From NCBI GenBank assembly GCA_003054665.1, contig QAYY01000011.1:36654-100653 (forward strand): DNA of 64,000 nt, in the 5' to 3' direction. Shown in pieces: positions 60,807 to 64,000 of this stretch. Both the position numbers and the translations under genes were made by a program. Numbering within the stretch: position 1 is the first letter of the stretch; every line of letters starts with the position of its first letter. Below the pieces are notes generated by a model that saw only the letters and a program-made list of their open reading frames with translations, was not told the DNA's origin and searched no databases. The DNA comes from Opitutaceae bacterium EW11. Its GTDB lineage: Bacteria > Verrucomicrobiota > Verrucomicrobiia > Opitutales > Opitutaceae.

Positions 60807-63656
60807 CTACTTTTTCGGCGGTTCCGCGTGTGACTCGGGAATCACGACGAAACGGAAGGCGCGTTGTGTCCCGAGGTATTCACGCGCTAGCGCTTCGACT
60901 TCCTCCTTTTTCATCGACTCGGTATCGGCATAGCGCGACCGGGCCCAATCCAGCCGCTGCGGCTCCTCTTGCGCGCTGCTCAACACGGCGCTGAGCCAGT
61001 AGGCATTGGTGCGGGCGGACTCACGCAGCGCGGTCAGCAGGGGCTTCCGTGCCCGATCGAATTCGTCGTCCGTGATGCCGTGCTTCACGATGTCGTCGCC
61101 GATGGTGAGCACGGTGTCGACGACCTCCTTCGCTTTCGCGGGATCGATGGTGACGTAGGCGAAGAGAAAACCGTAGTTGCGATAGGTGTCGTCGGTCGCG
61201 CTGGCAGCCTCGGGGCTGTAGCTTTCGCCGAGTTTTTCCCGGACCTGCACTCGCAGCCGGTCGCTCACGACATTGGCGAGCAGGTTGAGGCGGCGGGCGC
61301 GTTTCACGTCGCGGGCGTCGGTGGTGGGCCAATACACCGCCACGACGCCTTTCGGGATCTCGGTCGGCACGCGGAATTCCTTTTCGATGGCCGGGCTTGG
61401 TATCGCGACGCGACGTTCCTCCTCGTACGCCGGCTTGGGCTCCCGCTTTGGCAGCGCACCGAACGTCTGGGCTGCTGCCTCGACCGTCTTCTCGGGATCG
61501 ATATCGCCCACGATCGCGATTTCGACGGGCCCTTGGGCGAACTGCGGCGTCAACCAGGCCTTTTCCTCCTCGAGGGTTCGCGCCATCAGCTCCGGCTTCT
61601 GTGGAATGCCGAAACGCGGATCGCCGCTGGCGAGGATGCGCGGGACCTCCAGCTGGAGCGGTCCGCTCGGCGTGTGCTGGAGTTGCTGATACATCGGTTC
61701 GAAGCGCTTCTGCGCCAGGCGCAGCGATTCCGGCCTGTAGCCGGGGTCGGTGAGGAACGCCGCCAGCAGCTGCAGCTGGAGCAACAAATCGGTCTGGTTG
61801 GTCGTTCCGGACAGGACCAGGGCGTCGTTGCCGGCGTGAAATCCCACCCCGAGCGTTTTACCGGCGAGGATACGCTGAAGATCGTCGATGCTGTGTTTGC
61901 CCAATCCGCCCGCGGTGAACACGGCGCTGCTGAAGAACGAGAGCCCGGGCTTGCTGCGCGGCTCGACCAGCTGGCCGGCGCCGACGCGCGCCTGGACCTG
62001 GATTTGTCCCGCCTCGAACGGCGTTTTCTTCAGATTGAGCCGGACGCCGTTGGCGAAGGTGATCAGGTCGAGGTCCAGGTCCTCGACGTGCTTGAGGGAC
62101 GCAATTGCGCCGGGGGGGCCAAAGTCTGTGTAGGCGAACTTTGCGTCGGCGATGGCTTCGTTTTGAGTGAGCTTTTCGGCGGTCGACGCCTCGAACGCCG
62201 CCCGAATCTGTTGAACCGGCTCGGGTTTGTCGGCGAGTTTCGCGTTGCCCATGACGGAAACGTAGCGGCCCGGAGCCGCGAAGGCGGCGCGCAGGGCGGC
62301 GGCGCATTCCTCCGGCGTGACCTTTTCCAACGCTGGGCGGTAGAGCGCGACGTCCGCTTCCGGCGTGGTGAAGACGCTGCCGGTGAGGAAGCCGTGGATC
62401 AGTTCCCCGGCGATGTCTTCGGAGCGCCGCGTCGGCGCCGTCTTCACCGCCTGTTCAAGCGCGTTGATCGTATCGGCGGTGGCCTCGCGGAGCTCCCCAG
62501 GATCGAAGCCGTACTGAAGCGCCCGCCTGAGTTCCTGCTCGCCCACGCGCAACGCCGCGGCCCATTGCTCCGGCTTGCAGCTCACGTCGATCGAGGCGTT
62601 GAGGAAAAAGTCCATGCTCGGATTCGCGCTGGCGCTCGCCCGGATGAACGGGGCGCCCTCCTTTTTCGCCAGGATCTCGAAACGGCGGTTGAGCATGGCC
62701 AGGGCGAGGTCGCGGGGGAGGAGTCGAAGCCGCCGTTCGGACGTGTCGCGCTCATGTGAATACGGAATGATCGTCTGGATCGAGATGTCCGTCGCCGGCG
62801 CCTCCGCTTCGTAGTGATAATTCGTCCGCAGTCCCTCGAAGCGGGCCAGCTGCCCGAGCGACGGATCGGCCGCGGCCGGCGATCGGGCCTGGACGCCGGA
62901 GAGCGAAGCCTTGATCTGTGCTTCCACGGCCGCGCCGTCGAAATCGCCCACCGCGATCACCGCCATGCGCTCCGGACGGTACCAGCGATCGTACAAGGAG
63001 ACAAAACGGCCGCGATCAGCGGTCTCGATCACCTTCTCCAGGCCGATCGGCATGCGTTGGGGGATACGGGTCGAACCCAGGAGAAAATCGAATTCCGCCA
63101 CCGATTGCCGGTACTGGACCGAGTCCCGGGCGCGCTTTTCGCTGAGAATGATCCCGCGCTCTTTTTGAATCTGGTCTTCGGGAAGCAGCAGGCCGCCGGC
63201 GTAGTCGCCGAAAACCCGGAATCCTTCCTCGAGCGTCGGGGCATTCGTATTCGGCAACTCGAGCATGTACACCGTGTGGTCGAAGCTGGTGTAGGCGTTG
63301 GTGTCGCCGCCGAAACTCATGCCGAGCCGCTGGAAATACTCCACCATGGTGCCCGGCGGATAGTGGGTGCTGCCGTTGAACGCCATGTGCTCGAGAAAAT
63401 GCGCGAGGCCGCGCTGGTTGTCCTCTTCCTCCAGCGAACCCGAAGTGACGAGCAACCGCAGACTGGCGCGCTGTTTCGGCTCGTGATTTTCCAGCACGGC
63501 GTAGCGCAGGCCGTTCGGCAGCGTGCCAAACCGGACTCGGGAATCGGGCTTCAGATCGCTCTCTTCGTGACCGAAGATGGGCCGCGGGGTGGGCTGGGCG
63601 GTGGCGGCAAACGGGAAGAGAAACAGCAGAGCGACGAGGATTGGGATGGGGCGCAT
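60807..63656 (-). CDS. M16 family zinc metallopeptidase (pitrilysin-like), secreted
   Basis: A 949-residue protein with signal peptide (residues 1-20, ending AATA). The inverted zinc motif HFLEH is at 86-90, with a candidate third ligand Glu166 in KERGIILSE. The following NAYTSFDHTVYMLELP is also conserved. Two M16 halves make up the length (about 30-480 and 510-940), as usual for the 100-kDa type. It likely degrades peptides in the periplasm. It converges with fabF, and a 7-bp hairpin without T-run (60773-60796) lies after its stop. Confidence 0.94.
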   Translation of the reverse strand: MRPIPILVALLFLFPFAATAQPTPRPIFGHEESDLKPDSRVRFGTLPNGLRYAVLENHEPKQRASLRLLVTSGSLEEEDNQRGLAHFLEHMAFNGSTHYPPGTMVEYFQRLGMSFGGDTNAYTSFDHTVYMLELPNTNAPTLEEGFRVFGDYAGGLLLPEDQIQKERGIILSEKRARDSVQYRQSVAEFDFLLGSTRIPQRMPIGLEKVIETADRGRFVSLYDRWYRPERMAVIAVGDFDGAAVEAQIKASLSGVQARSPAAADPSLGQLARFEGLRTNYHYEAEAPATDISIQTIIPYSHERDTSERRLRLLPRDLALAMLNRRFEILAKKEGAPFIRASASANPSMDFFLNASIDVSCKPEQWAAALRVGEQELRRALQYGFDPGELREATADTINALEQAVKTAPTRRSEDIAGELIHGFLTGSVFTTPEADVALYRPALEKVTPEECAAALRAAFAAPGRYVSVMGNAKLADKPEPVQQIRAAFEASTAEKLTQNEAIADAKFAYTDFGPPGAIASLKHVEDLDLDLITFANGVRLNLKKTPFEAGQIQVQARVGAGQLVEPRSKPGLSFFSSAVFTAGGLGKHSIDDLQRILAGKTLGVGFHAGNDALVLSGTTNQTDLLLQLQLLAAFLTDPGYRPESLRLAQKRFEPMYQQLQHTPSGPLQLEVPRILASGDPRFGIPQKPELMARTLEEEKAWLTPQFAQGPVEIAIVGDIDPEKTVEAAAQTFGALPKREPKPAYEEERRVAIPSPAIEKEFRVPTEIPKGVVAVYWPTTDARDVKRARRLNLLANVVSDRLRVQVREKLGESYSPEAASATDDTYRNYGFLFAYVTIDPAKAKEVVDTVLTIGDDIVKHGITDDEFDRARKPLLTALRESARTNAYWLSAVLSSAQEEPQRLDWARSRYADTESMKKEEVEALAREYLGTQRAFRFVVIPESHAEPPKK

Positions 63657-63783
63657 GTCGGGCCTGACCTTGCGTCAAATTGGAGAAATTGCACGCCGGA
63701 GAATCGGGGAATCCAGCGTACGGCCGTTTTGCAACCAACGCTTGCCCTTAGGGTCCGAAGCGCGGCGAAATAGCCGTCCGTCC

Positions 63784-64000
63784 ATGCTCTGGTTGTATCG
63801 GCTTCTGTTCCTCCCGGCCCTGATTGTCGCGTCGCCTTTCTATTTGGCGCGGATGCGACGGCGAGGCGGGTACAAGCGGCACTTCGGCCAGCGCTTCGGC
63901 TCGGTCCCGAAGCTGCCCGCACGGGAAGCCGGTGTCGTGCGAATCTGGCTACAAGCAGTGAGCGTCGGCGAGATGCTCGCCATCGCTCCGCTCCTGGACG
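63784..64000 (+). CDS. waaA: 3-deoxy-D-manno-octulosonic-acid transferase, N-terminal part (cut by window end)
   Basis: The first 72 residues are visible. A membrane-anchor helix (MLWLYRLLFLPALIVASPFYL) is followed by GGYKRHFGQRFG and WLQAVSVGEMLAIAPLL, the standard WaaA/KdtA beginning. The enzyme adds Kdo to lipid A precursor at the inner membrane. Its presence supports a Gram-negative with LPS. It is divergent from the M16 peptidase gene with a 127-bp gap. Confidence 0.9.
   Translation, partial: MLWLYRLLFLPALIVASPFYLARMRRRGGYKRHFGQRFGSVPKLPAREAGVVRIWLQAVSVGEMLAIAPLLD

Noticed and set aside
60969-62759. Long plus-strand open frame opposite the M16 peptidase gene
   Set aside because: It is Arg/Glu/Leu-rich shadow sequence typical of GC-rich DNA; the minus strand encodes a complete peptidase.
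1-64000. CRISPR array, insertion sequences, prophage or anti-phage defence genes
   Set aside because: No regularly spaced repeats, transposase, integrase, Cas or toxin-antitoxin type proteins were seen. The Cas4-like domain at 51885 is part of a helicase and has no array nearby.

Overview
The window looks like the chromosome of a GC-rich (about 60%) Gram-negative bacterium, most likely a member of the Verrucomicrobiota close to Opitutaceae. This is an inference from the gene mix: a PEP-CTERM protein with an exosortase, outer-membrane export parts, WaaA (LPS), large secreted proteins ending in a recurring C-terminal module, and a phoH-pgpH-ybeY housekeeping block. No rRNA, tRNA, CRISPR array, phage gene or insertion sequence was recognised.

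Region 1 (1-1276): the 3' end of a plus-strand gene for a large secreted protein with a Thr/Pro linker and two concanavalin-like domains, closed by a terminator. Region 2 (1748-43094): about 41 kb of genes all on the minus strand, forming an exopolysaccharide/glycan locus. Read in the direction of transcription it starts with an exosortase-EpsI fusion, a membrane-anchored TPR protein, an outer-membrane beta-barrel, a Wza-like lipoprotein, a Wzc-like co-polymerase/tyrosine kinase, an O-antigen ligase/polymerase, and an ABC exporter pair (Wzm, Wzt). It continues with some twenty glycosyltransferases (GT4, GT2, GT61 and unassigned GT-A types), an oxidoreductase/epimerase pair, a second polymerase-like membrane protein with an acidic tail, a WcaF-like acetyltransferase, and ends with a PEP-CTERM protein, the likely exosortase substrate. 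Many neighbours overlap by 4 bp (ATGA, GTGA, TTGA), which suggests translational coupling. A WcaI-like glycosyltransferase (43522-44793) diverges from the exosortase.

Region 3 (44891-51885): a 1,406-residue secreted subtilase with a PQQ-type propeller, an Ig domain and two C-terminal modules, then a Rad3/DinG-type helicase with an N-terminal PD-(D/E)XK nuclease. Region 4 (52017-59116): a housekeeping run on the minus strand: HIT protein, PhoH, PgpH-type HD hydrolase, YbeY, two small proteins carrying the same secreted module (one truncated), a DUF502 membrane protein and a RecO-like protein. Region 5 (59349-64000): plus-strand fabF, a minus-strand M16 peptidase, and the 5' end of waaA running off the window.

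Working model (inference): sugars are assembled on a lipid carrier by the glycosyltransferases, moved across the inner membrane by the ABC pair, and lengthened and exported through the co-polymerase, lipoprotein and barrel. The exosortase processes PEP-CTERM proteins at the cell surface. No initiating sugar-phosphate transferase and no Wzx flippase was found, so these must be elsewhere or be replaced. A GC-rich inverted motif (CCAGGGTT-CCC) lies upstream of the exosortase, and related copies lie upstream of the PEP-CTERM gene and the ABC ATPase; it may be a shared control site.
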